In this document: piece by piece, positions 43,401 to 53,871 of the stretch
Position numbering within the stretch: the stretch's first letter is position 1
Layout of the letters: each line of letters starts with the position of its first letter
Assembly: GCA_007922225.1 (NCBI GenBank)
Contig: ML679970.1
Location: forward strand, 43,310,323 to 43,374,322
Origin: Emydura subglobosa
Lineage: Eukaryota; Chordata; Testudines; Chelidae
Direction of reading: 5' to 3'
DNA: 64,000 nucleotides
Made by a program: the position numbers and the translations under genes
The notes under the pieces: model-generated
What the model saw: the letters and a program-made list of their open reading frames with translations, nothing else
Databases searched by the model: none
Told to the model about the DNA's origin: nothing

Positions 43401-44363
43401 GCAATCAAATTGAAAACACCTAGAAGATAATAAGGCGATAAGTAACCGCATGGATTTATCAAGAACCAATTGTGTCAAAGCAACCTAATAGCTTTTCCCT
43501 GGCAGGGTAACAAGTCTTGTGGATGGGGGATGCAGTAGGATATGGTATATCTTGACTTTAGTAAGGCTTTTGATCTGGTCTCATATGACCTCATAAACAA
43601 ACTAGGGAAGTACAACCTAGATGGAGCTACTATGAGGTGGGTGCATAACTGGCTGGAAAACTGTTCCCAGAGAGTAGTGATCAGTGGTTCAGAGTCGAGC
43701 TGGAGGGGCATATTGAGTGAAGGATCAGTCCTGAGTCTGGTTCTGTTCAATATCTTCATCAATGATTTAGATAATGGCATAGAGAGTACACTTACTAAGT
43801 TTGTGGATGATACCAAGCTGGGAGGGGTTGCAAGTGCTTTGGAGGATAGGATTAGAATTCAAACTGGTCTGGACAAACTGGAGAAATAGTCTGAAGTAAA
43901 TAGGATGAAAGTCAAATGCAAAGTAGCCCAACATAGGAACAATCAATTGCACACATACAAAATGGGAAATGACTGCCTAGGAAGGAGTACTGCAGAAAGG
44001 GATCTGGGGGTCTCAGTGGATCACAAGCTAGATATGAGTCAACAGTGTAACGCTGTTTCCAAAAAAAAGCAAATGTAATTCTTTGATGTATTAGTAGGGG
44101 TCTTGTAAGCAAGACACCAGAAGCAATTCTTCTTCTGCTCTACTCTGTGCTGGTAAGGCCTCAACTGGAGTATTGTGTCCAGTTCTGGGTGCTACATTTC
44201 AGGAAAGATGTGTACAAATTGGAGAAAGTCCAGAGGAGAGCAACAAAAATGATGAAAGGTCTAGAAAACATGAGCTATGAGGGAAGATTAGAAAGCTGGG
44301 TTTGTTTAGTCTGGAGAAGAGAAGACTGAGAAGGGACAAGATACAGTTTTCAAGTACATAAAA

Positions 44364-44495
44364 CAGGTTTTCAACCTGTGGTCCGTGGACTCCTGGGTGT
44401 CCACAGATTGTCTTAGATTTCCAAAGGGGGCTGCAGCTCAGTTTGGGGAGGCACTTTTGAGGGTTCTGCAAATGAAAAGAGATTGAAAACCACTG
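44364..44495. mobile_element. hAT MITE nested in CR1, perfect TSD acataaaa
   Basis: 132 bp from caggttttcaacctgtggtc to agagattgaaaaccactg. Identical 8-bp flanks at 44356-44363 and 44496-44503; removing the insert restores continuous CR1 text (tcaagtacataaaaggttgt). Confidence 0.9.
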
Positions 44496-44779
44496 ACATA
44501 AAAGGTTGTTACAGGGAGGAGAGTGGAAAATCCTTCCTGTTAGCCTGTGAGGATAGGACAAGAAGCAATGGGATTAAATTGCAGCAAGGTGGAGGTTGAG
44601 GTTAGACATTAGGAAAAGCTTCCCAACTATCATAGTAGTTAAGCACTGGAACAAAGTGCCTGGGGAGCTTATGGAATCTCCATCACTGGAGGTGTTTAAG
44701 AACAGATTAGACAAACTCTTGCCAAGAATGGTCTAGTTATTACATAGCCCTGCCTTGAGTGCAGGGGACTGGACTAGAT

Positions 44780-45158
44780 CAGTGGGTCTCAACCTCTGGG
44801 GGTACACAGAGATCTTCCGGGGGGAACGTCAACTCATCTATTTGCCTGGTTTTGCAACAGGCTAGATGAAAAGCACTAATGAAGTCAGTACAAACTAAGA
44901 TTTCATACAGACTTGTTTATACTGCTCTATATACTATATCAGTGTTTCTCAACCTGGGTGGACATGATTTATTTTATAACTATATGGTAAAAATGACATA
45001 GGAAGCAATTTGTCAGTACTAGTGTGCTGTGACACTTTTGTATTTTTATGTCTGATTTTGTAAGCAAGTAGTTTTTAAGTGAGGTGAAACTTGGGGGTAT
45101 GCAAGACAAATCAGCCTCTGGAAAGGGGTACTGTGTCTGGAAAGGTTGGGAAACACTG
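44780..45158. mobile_element. hAT MITE nested in CR1, TSD gactagat/gactagac
   Basis: 379 bp from cagtgggtctcaacctctgg to aaaggttgggaaacactg, flanked by 44772-44779 and 45159-45166 (7 of 8, TA centre). An internal cagtgtttctcaacctggg at about 44940 repeats the left end and pairs even better with the right end. Confidence 0.85.
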
Positions 45159-45489
45159 GACTAGACGACCTATTGAAGTCCCTCCCAGTCCTACACTTCC
45201 AGGATTCTGTGAAAAACAATTCTAAAGTTAGAAGCTCAGAAACATGAAGGATCACTCCATGTCTTCAACAGCAATTCTTTCAAAAGTGCCTTCCCAAACC
45301 ATGTTTATTTGTAGCCAGGCCTTTTCCTGCTCCTCCTGTAACAGCTGTACTAACCTCTCTCTTGCCAAGATGTGGCTGTGCCTCCATTTCGTGGCTGGTC
45401 GACTGTCTTCCAGCATCTGGTTGATTAGTTTAATTTGTAAAATCACAGAGCAATTTGGGTGGAAGGCTAAAATCCTGCCCTTCCAGGTA

Positions 45490-46325
45490 AGGTAGGGATA
45501 GGATACAGAGTGACCTAGACAAATTGGAGGATTGAGCCAAAAGAAATCTGACGAGGTTCAACAAGGACAAGTGCAGAGTCCTGCACTTAGGACGGAAGAA
45601 TCCCATGCACAGCTACAGACTGGGGACCGATGAGCTAGGCAGCAGTTCCGCAGAAAAGGAGCTGGGGGTAAAAGTGGATAAGAAGCTGGATATGAGTCAG
45701 CAGTGTGCCCTGGTTGCCAAGAAGGCTAATAGCATATTGGGCTGCATTAGGAGGAGCATTGCCAGCAGATCGCGGGAAGTGATTATTCCCCTCTATTTGT
45801 AACTGGACACAATGCTCCAAATGTGGCCTTTTCAGTCTTGGGCCCCCCCACTACAGGAAGGATGTGGACAAATTGGAGAGAGTCCAGAAGAGGGCAACAA
45901 AAATGATTAGGGGGCTGGAGCACAAGACTTATGAGGAGAGGATGACGGAACTAGGCTTGTTCAGTCTGCAGAAGAGAAGAATGAGGGGGGGATTTGATAG
46001 CAGCCTTTAACTACCGGAAGGGGGTTCCAGGGAGGATGGAGCTAGGCTGTTCTCAGTGGTGGCAAATGACAGAACAAGGAGCAATGGTCTCAAGTTGCAG
46101 GGGGGGAGGTCTACGTTGGACATTAGGAAAAAGTTTTTCACTAGGAGGGTGGTGAAGAACTGGAATGGGTTACCTAGAGAGGTGGTGGAATCTCCATCTT
46201 TAGAGGTTTTTAAGCTGTGGCTTGACAAAACCCTCGCTGGGATTATTTAGCTGAGGTTAGTCCTGCTCTGAGCAGGGGGTTGGACTAGATACCTCCTGAG
46301 GTTCCTTCCAGCTCTGATTCTGTGA
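45490..46325 (+). mobile_element. Young-family CR1 3' portion with micro-inversion
   Basis: 5'-truncated sense copy from agggataggatacagagtga to gctctgattctgtgataa. Encodes [40 protein letters not shown] and [20 protein letters not shown]. Bases 45800-45828 are inverted relative to the family. Confidence 0.85.
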
Positions 46326-46641
46326 TAACGCACAATCCAAACACAGCAAAAGGTTTCAACAAACAAGCCTTTTGCCCTCCTTGGCCCCAGTGATCAACTG
46401 GAAAGGAGGGAATCCCCCTATGTTGCTGCCTCGACTCCCCTGCCTTCGTTACGGTGGAGCTGGGCAGCGTCTTTCAAGCCCTGATGCCCAAACTGGCCTG
46501 GACTATGGGACCTTTGCAGCGCTGGGACGGTTGAGCTGAGCAATGCACCACTGAGAGCTCTTGACTCGTTAATTCAGCTTTCCCTTAGAATTGTCTGCAA
46601 ATTAGCTGTAGAGGAAAGGGTTAAACTACAGCTGATGTCAC
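46326..46641. other. Spacer between inverted CR1 copies
   Basis: 316 bp of unassigned sequence between the + copy ending at 46325 and the - copy starting at 46642. Confidence 0.5.
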
Positions 46642-47600
46642 AATCATAGAATATTAGAGTTGGAAGGGACCTCAGGAGGTCATCTAGTCCAACCCCCTGC
46701 TCAAAGCAGGACTAACCTCAGCTATATCATCCGAGCCAGGGCTTTGTCAAGCCTCATTTTAAAAACCTCCAAAGATGGAGATTCCACCACCTCCCTAGGT
46801 AACCCATTCCAGTGCTTCACCACCCTCCTAGTGAAACACTTTTTCCTAATGTCCAACCTAGACCTCCCCCCCTGCAACTTGAGACCGTTGCTCCTTGTTC
46901 TGTCATCTGCCACCACTGAGAACAGCCTAGCTCCGTCCTCCCTGGAACCCCCTTTCAGGTAGTTAAAGGCTGCTATCAAATCCCCCCTCATTCTTCTCTT
47001 TTGCAGACTAAACAAGCCCAGTTCCCTCAGCCTCTCCTCATAAGTCCTGTGCTCCAGCCCCCTAATCATTTTTGTTGCCCTCCGCTGGATTCTCTCCAAC
47101 TTGTCCACATCCTTTTTGTAGTGGGGGGCCCGAAACTGGACACAATATTCTAAATGCGGCCTCACCAATGCCGAATAGAGGGGAATAATCACTTCCCGTG
47201 ACCTGCTGGCAATGCCCCTCCTAATGCAGCCCAATATGCCATTAGCCTTCTTGACAACCAGGGCACACTGCTGACTCATATCCAGCTTTTTATCCACTGT
47301 TACCCCCAGGTCCTTTTCTGCAGAGCTGCTGCCTAGATCGTCGGTCCCCAGCCTGTAGCTGTGCATGGGATTCTTCCTTCCTAAGTGGAGGACTCTGCAC
47401 TTTTCTTTGTTGAACCTCATTAGATTTCTTTTGGCCCAATCCTCCAGTTTGTTTAGGTCCTTCTGTATCTTATCCCTACCTTCCAGGGTATCTACCACTC
47501 CTCCCAGCTTAGTGTCATCCGCAAACTTGCTGAGGGTACAATCTACCCCATCCTCCAGATCATTAATGAAGATGTTGAACAAAACCGGCCCCAGGACCGA
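46642..47600 (-). mobile_element. Young-family CR1, 5'-truncated, 286-codon open frame
   Basis: 3' tail caatcatagaatattagagt at 46641; frame 46722-47582 encodes [22 protein letters not shown] (RT catalytic box), [20 protein letters not shown] and ends at the stop ARMI. Similarity to the 48-kb copy ends after ccaggaccgacc near 47600, the 5' truncation point. Confidence 0.9.
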
Positions 47601-48180
47601 CCAACAATGGCTGGTTGTACCTGAGCTGTTGTCCAGACTCTGCCTGTAGCCTGATCATACCAATTAGACAACACTCATTAACTTAATGACGACTTAATTT
47701 CTTCAGTACAGCCAATGCACAATGAACTTTGACTACATGGAACATTTGACAAGACCTTCGTATTCCGTTATTCAGATCACAAAGAAAAGATAGACACAGA
47801 TACCACATTTCTTAAAGAGCCCTTTTAAGATTAATTTGTAATTCATTAATACTGTAGATTTATTTGTCAATTCTTACAAAATTCAGTCTAGCCTCCAAGG
47901 GTAAGTGCTGTTCATTTGAGGAGGACACACTGTATTTTTAATACATCTATGTAAGATACTGATGTGGTTGTTCTCCGCATTGCACAGAGAGGCTGAGGAA
48001 CTCAGGCAAACCCCACTTTGAATAAGTAAGGTGGGAAAGGAAGTCTTTGTACTACATCTGTTGTTACTTACCCTGCAGGACAGATGTGTAGACACACATT
48101 CCAGCTCCCAATGGCTTGTCTCTCACAACAGGGAGACGTCATTCAGTCGAAGGCAGTGCCACGTGGGCAGCCTCCAGTCC
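47600..48180. other. Intergenic, unassigned
   Basis: Between two CR1 copies. 48055-48130 (gttacttaccctgcaggaca, gatgtgtagacacacattcc) faintly resembles an antisense DIRS terminal region (gttacttacctataactgg). Nothing firmer. Confidence 0.35.
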
Positions 48181-49603
48181 ACATAGAATCATAGAATCAT
48201 AGAATATTAGAGTTGGAAGGGACCTCAGGAGGTCATCTAGTCCAACCCCCTGCTCAAAGCAGGACTAACCTCAGCTATATCATCCCAACCAGGGCTTTGT
48301 CAAGCCTCAGCTTAAAAACCTCTAAGGATGGAGATTCCACCACCTCCCTAGGTAACCCATTCCAATGCTTCACCACCCTCCTAGTGAAAAACTTTTTCCT
48401 AATGTCCAACCTAGACCTCCAGCCCTGCAACTTGAGACCGTTGCTCCTTGTTCTGTCATCTGCCAGCACCGAGAACAGCCTAGCCCCATCCTCCCTGGAA
48501 CCCCCTTTCAGGTAGTTAAAAGCTGCTATCAAATCCCCCCTCACTCTTCTCTTTTGCAGACTAAACAAGCCCAGTTCCCTCAGCCTCTCCTCATAAGTCC
48601 TGTGCTCCAGCCCCCTAATCATTTTGGTTGCCCTCCGCTGCACTCTCTCCAAATTGTCCACATCTTTTTTGTAGTGGGGGGCCCAAAACTGGACACAGTA
48701 TTCTAAATGCGGCCTCACCAATGCCGAATAGAGGGGAATAATCACTTCCCGTGACCTGCTGGCAATGCCCCTCCTAATGCAGCCCAATATGCCATTAGCC
48801 TTCTTGACAACCAGGGCACACTGCTGACTCATAGTCAGCTTTTTATCCACCGTTACCCCCAGGTCCTTTTCTGCAGAGCTGCTGCCCAGCTCGTCGGTCC
48901 CCAGTCTATAGCTGTGCATGGGATTCTTCCTTCCTAAGTGGAGGACTCTGCACTTGTCCTTGTTGAACCTCATTAGATTTCTTTTGGCCCAATCCTCCAG
49001 TTTGTTTAGGTCACTCTGTATCCTATCTCTACCCTCCAGGGTATCTACCACTCCCCCCAGCTTAGTGTCGTCCGCAAACTTGCTGAGGGTGCAATCTACC
49101 CCATCCTCCAGATCATTAATAAAGATGTTGAACAAAACCGGCCCCAGGACCGACCCCTGGGGAACTCCACTTGTGACCGGTTGCCAGCTAGACATGGAGC
49201 CATTGATCACTACACGTTGAGCCCTATGCTCTAGCCAGTTCTCTATCCATTTTATAGTCCATTCATCCAACCCATACTTCTTTAACTTGCTGATAAGAAT
49301 ACTGTGCGAGACAGTATCAAAAGCTTTGCTAAAGTCAAGGTATATCACATCCACCGCCTTCCCTACATCCACAGAGCCAGTCACCTCATCATAGAAAGCA
49401 ATCAGGTTGGTCAGGCATGACTTTCCCTTGGTGAATCCGTGTTGACTGTTCCTGATCACCTTCCTCTCCTCCAAGTGCCTTAAAATGGATTCCTTAAGGA
49501 CCTGCTCCATGATTTTTCCAGGGATTGAGGTGAGGCTGACCGGTCTGTAGTTCCCTGGATCCTCTTTCCTCCCTTTTTTGAAGATGGGCACTAGATTTGC
49601 TTT
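48180..49603 (-). mobile_element. Young-family CR1, 1.4 kb, with open RT frame
   Basis: 3' tail has three catagaat-type units (48184-48207, two exact). The RT frame is open from the 5' truncation (about 49603) to the stop at 48275. The 54.6-kb copy shares text up to gggcactagatttgcc and then diverges, which fixes the truncation point. Confidence 0.92.
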
Positions 49604-49690
49604 TGTAAGGAACAAAGCTGTGATGTCTGGCTCTGCCTCCAGACCACTGATTGGTTGGGGATGGGCAGTGAAGGGAGGAGCCCTCTTCAT
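48275..49690 (-). pseudogene. CR1 reverse transcriptase, 5'-truncated but uninterrupted frame
   Basis: 471 codons, of which about the first 30 come from flanking DNA. RT motifs in order: NYRPVSLTS (48-56), YLDFSKAFD (117-125), [20 protein letters not shown] (177-196), FADD catalytic box (205-208), then the thumb and C-terminal region with [15 protein letters not shown] and the terminal [11 protein letters not shown]. The endonuclease and ORF1 are missing, so it cannot move by itself. No stop or frameshift in about 440 codons points to a recent insertion. Confidence 0.9.
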
Positions 49691-50190
49691 CCCCAGAGCC
49701 CTGGCTGGCTAGACTGCTGGCAGGAAATCCTGCCCCGGCATCCTGTTGCCAGCTCTCCCCCCACTCCAGTGACGTGTGCTGCTGCAAGGACACAGCAGGC
49801 CCAGTGGAGCCTGAGCTCAGGGCTGGGAGACAGGCTCAAGTAGCTGCCTGGAGGCATGGTCTCTATAAGCCTTTACCACATGCCAAAAACAAGGTGCTGC
49901 CGAAAGGGAAAGAAGAGCCTTGATAAGGGAGTAAGTAAGGGACCGTCAAGATTGTTTCTGGCAGAATTAGAGGCCCTTCAAAAAGTGCCTTGGATTCCCA
50001 TCATACTCCCATTAATCGCACCTGTCAGTGGCATCAGGGTTCTATGCATGCTAATAAAGCTGTTAGCATTGAACTGTGCACTGGAGAAATTCCTGGGAGA
50101 ATGCCTGCATCCCCACGGGGTGAAGCCATTTAGAACACTCTGGCAGAGAGGAGAGTTCCCAGTGCACACATCCTCAGCATTACTTTATTA
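49604..50190. other. Intergenic, unassigned
   Basis: Flank of the CR1 copies. No repeat or gene recognised. Confidence 0.4.
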
Positions 50191-50376
50191 TCTTCTGGGT
50201 GTTTGCTAATTGATTGCTTAATTATTTGCTCCATTATCTTTCCGGGTACTGAAGTTAAGCTGACTGCTCTGTAATTCCCTGCGTTGTTCACCTAGAAGAT
50301 AATAAAGTGATAAGTAACAGTCAGCATAGATTGTCAAGAACAAATCATGTCAAACCAATCTGATAGCTTTCTTCTT
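50190..50376. mobile_element. Two CR1 pieces head to head
   Basis: 50190-50290 is antisense (ttgcttaattatttgctcca, ctttccgggtactgaag). 50291-50376 is sense (acctagaagataataaagtg, caagaacaaatcatgtcaaa). In the family consensus the second directly follows the first, so the 5' piece is inverted, with both pieces containing the agaagataa junction. Confidence 0.75.
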
Positions 50377-50379
50377 CTT

Positions 50380-51920
50380 CCAGTGTTTGCTCATTTCCAT
50401 TCCAGGCTAGGTGTCTGTGTGTTGCATGCACAGTTGCCAGAGATCTTTCCATTAGTGATAGCTGTAGGACTGGCTCTAGCATCCTCTGGAGCCAAGTGCA
50501 TATGCGCTGGTATAAAGGATGCCGCTGGCCCTGCACCCTTGCAGTTCGTTCTGACCGCCCATGATGGTTGATGGAACGACCCATTCTTGCTCCGGTTTCT
50601 TCCCAGTGGTTTTTCAGACTCTTCTTCATTCGTAGTGCTAATAGTTTAGTTCCATAAGTAATGTTAGTGTATATAGTTCCTACTGTCAAGGGCCTTCTCA
50701 CCCCGGAGGCTGGGTATGCCCTGGTCTCCAGGCTGCAAATCCTGTTCCTCCTGTGCCCATGAGTGACCTGCATGCCAAGTACTTGAAGTGCTTGGGGGAA
50801 TCTCATGTAAAGGACAAGTGCCAGATCTGCCAGGACTTCAAACCCTGCACAAAGAAGGCTATCTTCATGGAAGCCACCCTCAGACCTGTCTCAGAGCCAG
50901 CTCACTCCAGTTCTGCACTGAGTATGTAGACGTCGGTGCGAAGCATGCCACCGGCACTGAGCTATGCCCGGCACCGTTCTCCATGCCTGGTGCCGAGGAA
51001 GAAACCCAAAAGGCAGTGCACCAATAGAGGGGGCTCGCTGACACAGAAGAGAGACAAGCGGGGAGAGGGAGTGAGACCTGCGTGGGGCCACTCTGCTACC
51101 CTGAGGCCCATGTTGGCACCGTTGACCCCACCAAAGGTGTTGAGTCTGGGGCGGGACCCTCCACCAACTCTAGGAAGCCACCATAGCACCAGCAGTCTGG
51201 TGGTCCCATCGATGCCAGAGGCCTTTCAGGCGACTAGGGACCTTCTCTCTCTGCCAGTTCCCCCTGCCCCAATGGGGCACTTGGCGCCCACAGCTTCCAG
51301 GAGCAGGAAAGAGCAGAGAGTGCCGGGCACCTTCCCGGCACTGGGCCCTGAGCACCATCCCGGGGCAAGTCCCACCTGACTCTGGCGTCCAATCCCCAGC
51401 CCGGCACCGGTCCTTGGAATCACGGCACCATATGACGGCAGAAGCCAGTACCATTCCATCGTGGTTGCCAGGAGAGGAATCCTCCTTGGGATTCAAAGGG
51501 GAATCCTACATGCGACCAAAAGGCCACCAGCAGCACTCAGCCTATGCCCCATCGGGCTTCAGGCGCTTGGCTGGTGGGTTACTGGCCTTACTGGAACCCC
51601 TGAGGGTTTCCTCTGGAACCGGGACCTCCCTCACACCCCTCATTCTTGATGGTCTCTCAGAGATGGGGTACTGCTCCTTCCCGCTCGGCACCTGACCCCA
51701 ATTCCGGTACCGACCCCGGTACTGAAGTCCAGGAAATGCCTCCAGGGAACGTAGTCAAGGAAGAGGAAGGAGTCCCTCCTCCAGTGCAAACCTTCTCCTC
51801 GTAGTCCCCATCTGAGGCTGTGGTGGGGCCCAGCAACCTACTTCCCCACGATGATTTCAAGGCCCATCAGGACTTACTGAAGCAAATTGCTTCTGTTGTC
51901 AGTCAGTTAGGGCATGCGTG
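50380..51920 (+). mobile_element. DIRS copy 3, terminal region and gag-like part
   Basis: Terminal-region text, then ATG-like start at 50760 with MSDLHAKYLKCLGESHVKDK and CQICQDF, a long Ser/Pro/Gly-rich middle with many ggcacc/ggtacc-type codons, and DDFKAHQDLLKQIASVVSQL near 51850. It stops at about 51920, so RT, RNase H and recombinase are absent. Frames are broken. Confidence 0.7.
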
Positions 51921-52775
51921 CTGGTGTGAGTTCCCCTTTGGATGCCATCTCAGCTTCTGCAGCTAGCTGAATTGACAGACCTTGTTAAGCACGACCCATA
52001 AATTACCACAGACTTGGATAAGCGACAAAGGCGCTCAGCCAGGTTTATTGCAAGCGAAGCACAGTGCCAGCACCCCATAGGGGCTAAAGGTACATTAGGA
52101 CATGTATGCTCGGTACAGTGGACTGGCCCAGTTAACAGCGGGACCTTCCATTATCCCCTCAGCCGGACAAAGATTCGCCTGCTAGGATCCCCTTCTTATA
52201 CCCTGATACAAACAAGTTTCACGTTGCATCTCTGACGTCGGCGATTGTTCTATATCTTGCTTCCAAATCAAGCACAACAATTTCATCCATCATTCTGTCT
52301 CTTCTATCTTAAGGTCAGGGTGTCTCTGTACTCTGTCTCATGATTGTGTTTATGCACCACTGTATCTTGGGGGAGAGCCTGTACTGCCTCCCTATACTGT
52401 GTTCCTGTTCGGGGAGCATTAGTACGGTCTCCCAGGATTGTGTTTCTTCAATCACCATGTATTGGAGGAGTTAGGCCTACTAGTGCTTTAACAATACTGT
52501 GTTTCTGCCAAGTTCCTGATTCAGTCAGTGACCTTGGAAGCAGGCAAGCAGTTGCAGTTTCCTAAAGCCAGACTTTGGTTCAGGCCTCAACTCTTGCATC
52601 TAGGCCCATTATACTAGGCCTCAGGCTCTTGCTTTCTACTACAGCTTCAAACCTGGGCTCCGAGAGACTTCACACAGCATGATAGATACCCTGACTGCAG
52701 CAGCCCAGCCAAGGTTGTTTGCCCCTATTGCTCCCCTTAGCTGACTGTTCCAGAACTTCACTGCTCTGATGGTAA
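51920..52775. other. Unassigned block, possibly another LTR element
   Basis: No DIRS or CR1 similarity. ccaggtttattgcaagcgaa at 52039 followed by gcaccccataggggcta could be an antisense poly(A)-signal region of an LTR. Not supported further. Confidence 0.3.
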
Positions 52776-52925
52776 GAAACCTTCATCTAACTTCTAAGAG
52801 AGATGCTCTAGTTCAAACAGGAATTATTTTGGAGAAGTCCAGAGGTCTGTGTTATGCAGGAGGTCAGACTAGATGATCACAGGGTCTACATTTCCTCCTC
52901 CTGACCTCCAACAAGGGTAGCTGAA
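52775..52925 (+). mobile_element. CR1/L3-type 3' tail
   Basis: agagagatgctctagttcaa and caggaggtcagactagatga match the tail at 19.3-19.45 kb. About 150 bp. Confidence 0.55.
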
Positions 52926-53871
52926 TGTTCTTCTTCGAGTAGAGTCCCTATGGGTGCTCCACTGTAGGGTGTGTCAGCATCCCTGCGCTGCTCATTGGAG
53001 ACTTTTGGTAGCAGCGTCCGTTGGGCCCACGCATGTGCTGTCTTTCCTCGTGCTGTACCACAAGGCTAGCCAGCGCATGTGGGCTAACCATCCTCAGTTC
53101 CTTCTCTACTGACCCCGGCCAGAGATGGAGCTTTAGCTGCTCATTCGCGCATTATTAACTCTTTTACAATTGCTCATTTTTAGCTTCCTTGGAAACCTCT
53201 TTTCATTTGCTTTTCTTTGGCCATTGCCTTTAAAAATAAATAAATAAATAAAGGACTCTGTTCTTTTGTCGACCCCTGATTGGAGGGAGAGGAACCTCCC
53301 ATGCACAAAGGTATGCCTGGCTCCCCGGGCTTCAAGAAGCACCACATTTGCAGTGAGGTGATCCCAGTTGCGGACAACCACCCGCAGTGCATCCACTGCC
53401 TTGGCGAGAGCCATATTCAATAAAAGCACACCCTCTGCCAGCATCTCCAGCCAAGATCCTGCAAGCACAGAGCTTCGACAAAAGATTCTCTTCATGGAGG
53501 CACCTCTTTGACCTTAACCTTCTGGCGGACGTGAGTCTTCCCTGCAGGGAACTTCGAAGGATGGCGGGTCAAGGAGATGGACTGGGGACTCCTCTCACAA
53601 GTCAAAAAGCGAGCAGGAAGTCCCCTCAGCCAGCCTAGGGATAGCCACAAGCGATCGCCATCTTGCGCCGTATCCTTGACACTGCTGACACCGCGATCAC
53701 AATCTGGCACCCAGGCCTTGCGGTGACTGTTGGTATCTGGTGTCGCTGACAGGCCCACTGACCCTCTGGGCACAGGCACCATGTCATTGGTATTGAAAGA
53801 TAAGAGCAAACGCCCCAGGAAGTTGCTCCCAATACATGAGTCAACCTCGGTACCGCCAGCAACAGTAACCT
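52926..53871 (+). mobile_element. DIRS copy 4, 5' terminal region and gag start
   Basis: Begins ttcttcttcgagtagagtc with ccctatgggtgctccactg, the left terminus of the family. The gag-like start has HPQCIHCLGESHIQ at 53381-53440 before a stop. An (aaat)n run lies at 53232-53253. The copy ends where a CR1 begins at 53872. Confidence 0.7.

Larger units (their letters stand above)
43400..45215 (+). mobile_element. CR1 copy with two nested hAT MITEs
   Basis: Sense CR1 from acctagaagataataaggcg (43421) through an RT frame 43542-43889 ([37 protein letters not shown]) to the tail tcccagtcctacacttcc at about 45200. The catalytic box reads FVDD rather than FADD. Many stops. It belongs to an older family than the copies at 46-49 kb. 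MITEs at 44364-44495 and 44780-45158 sit in its 3' part. Confidence 0.85.

Noticed and set aside
48184..48207. Short direct repeats of catagaat as a CRISPR-like or satellite array
   Set aside because: These 8-bp units are the normal 3' tail of CR1 elements.
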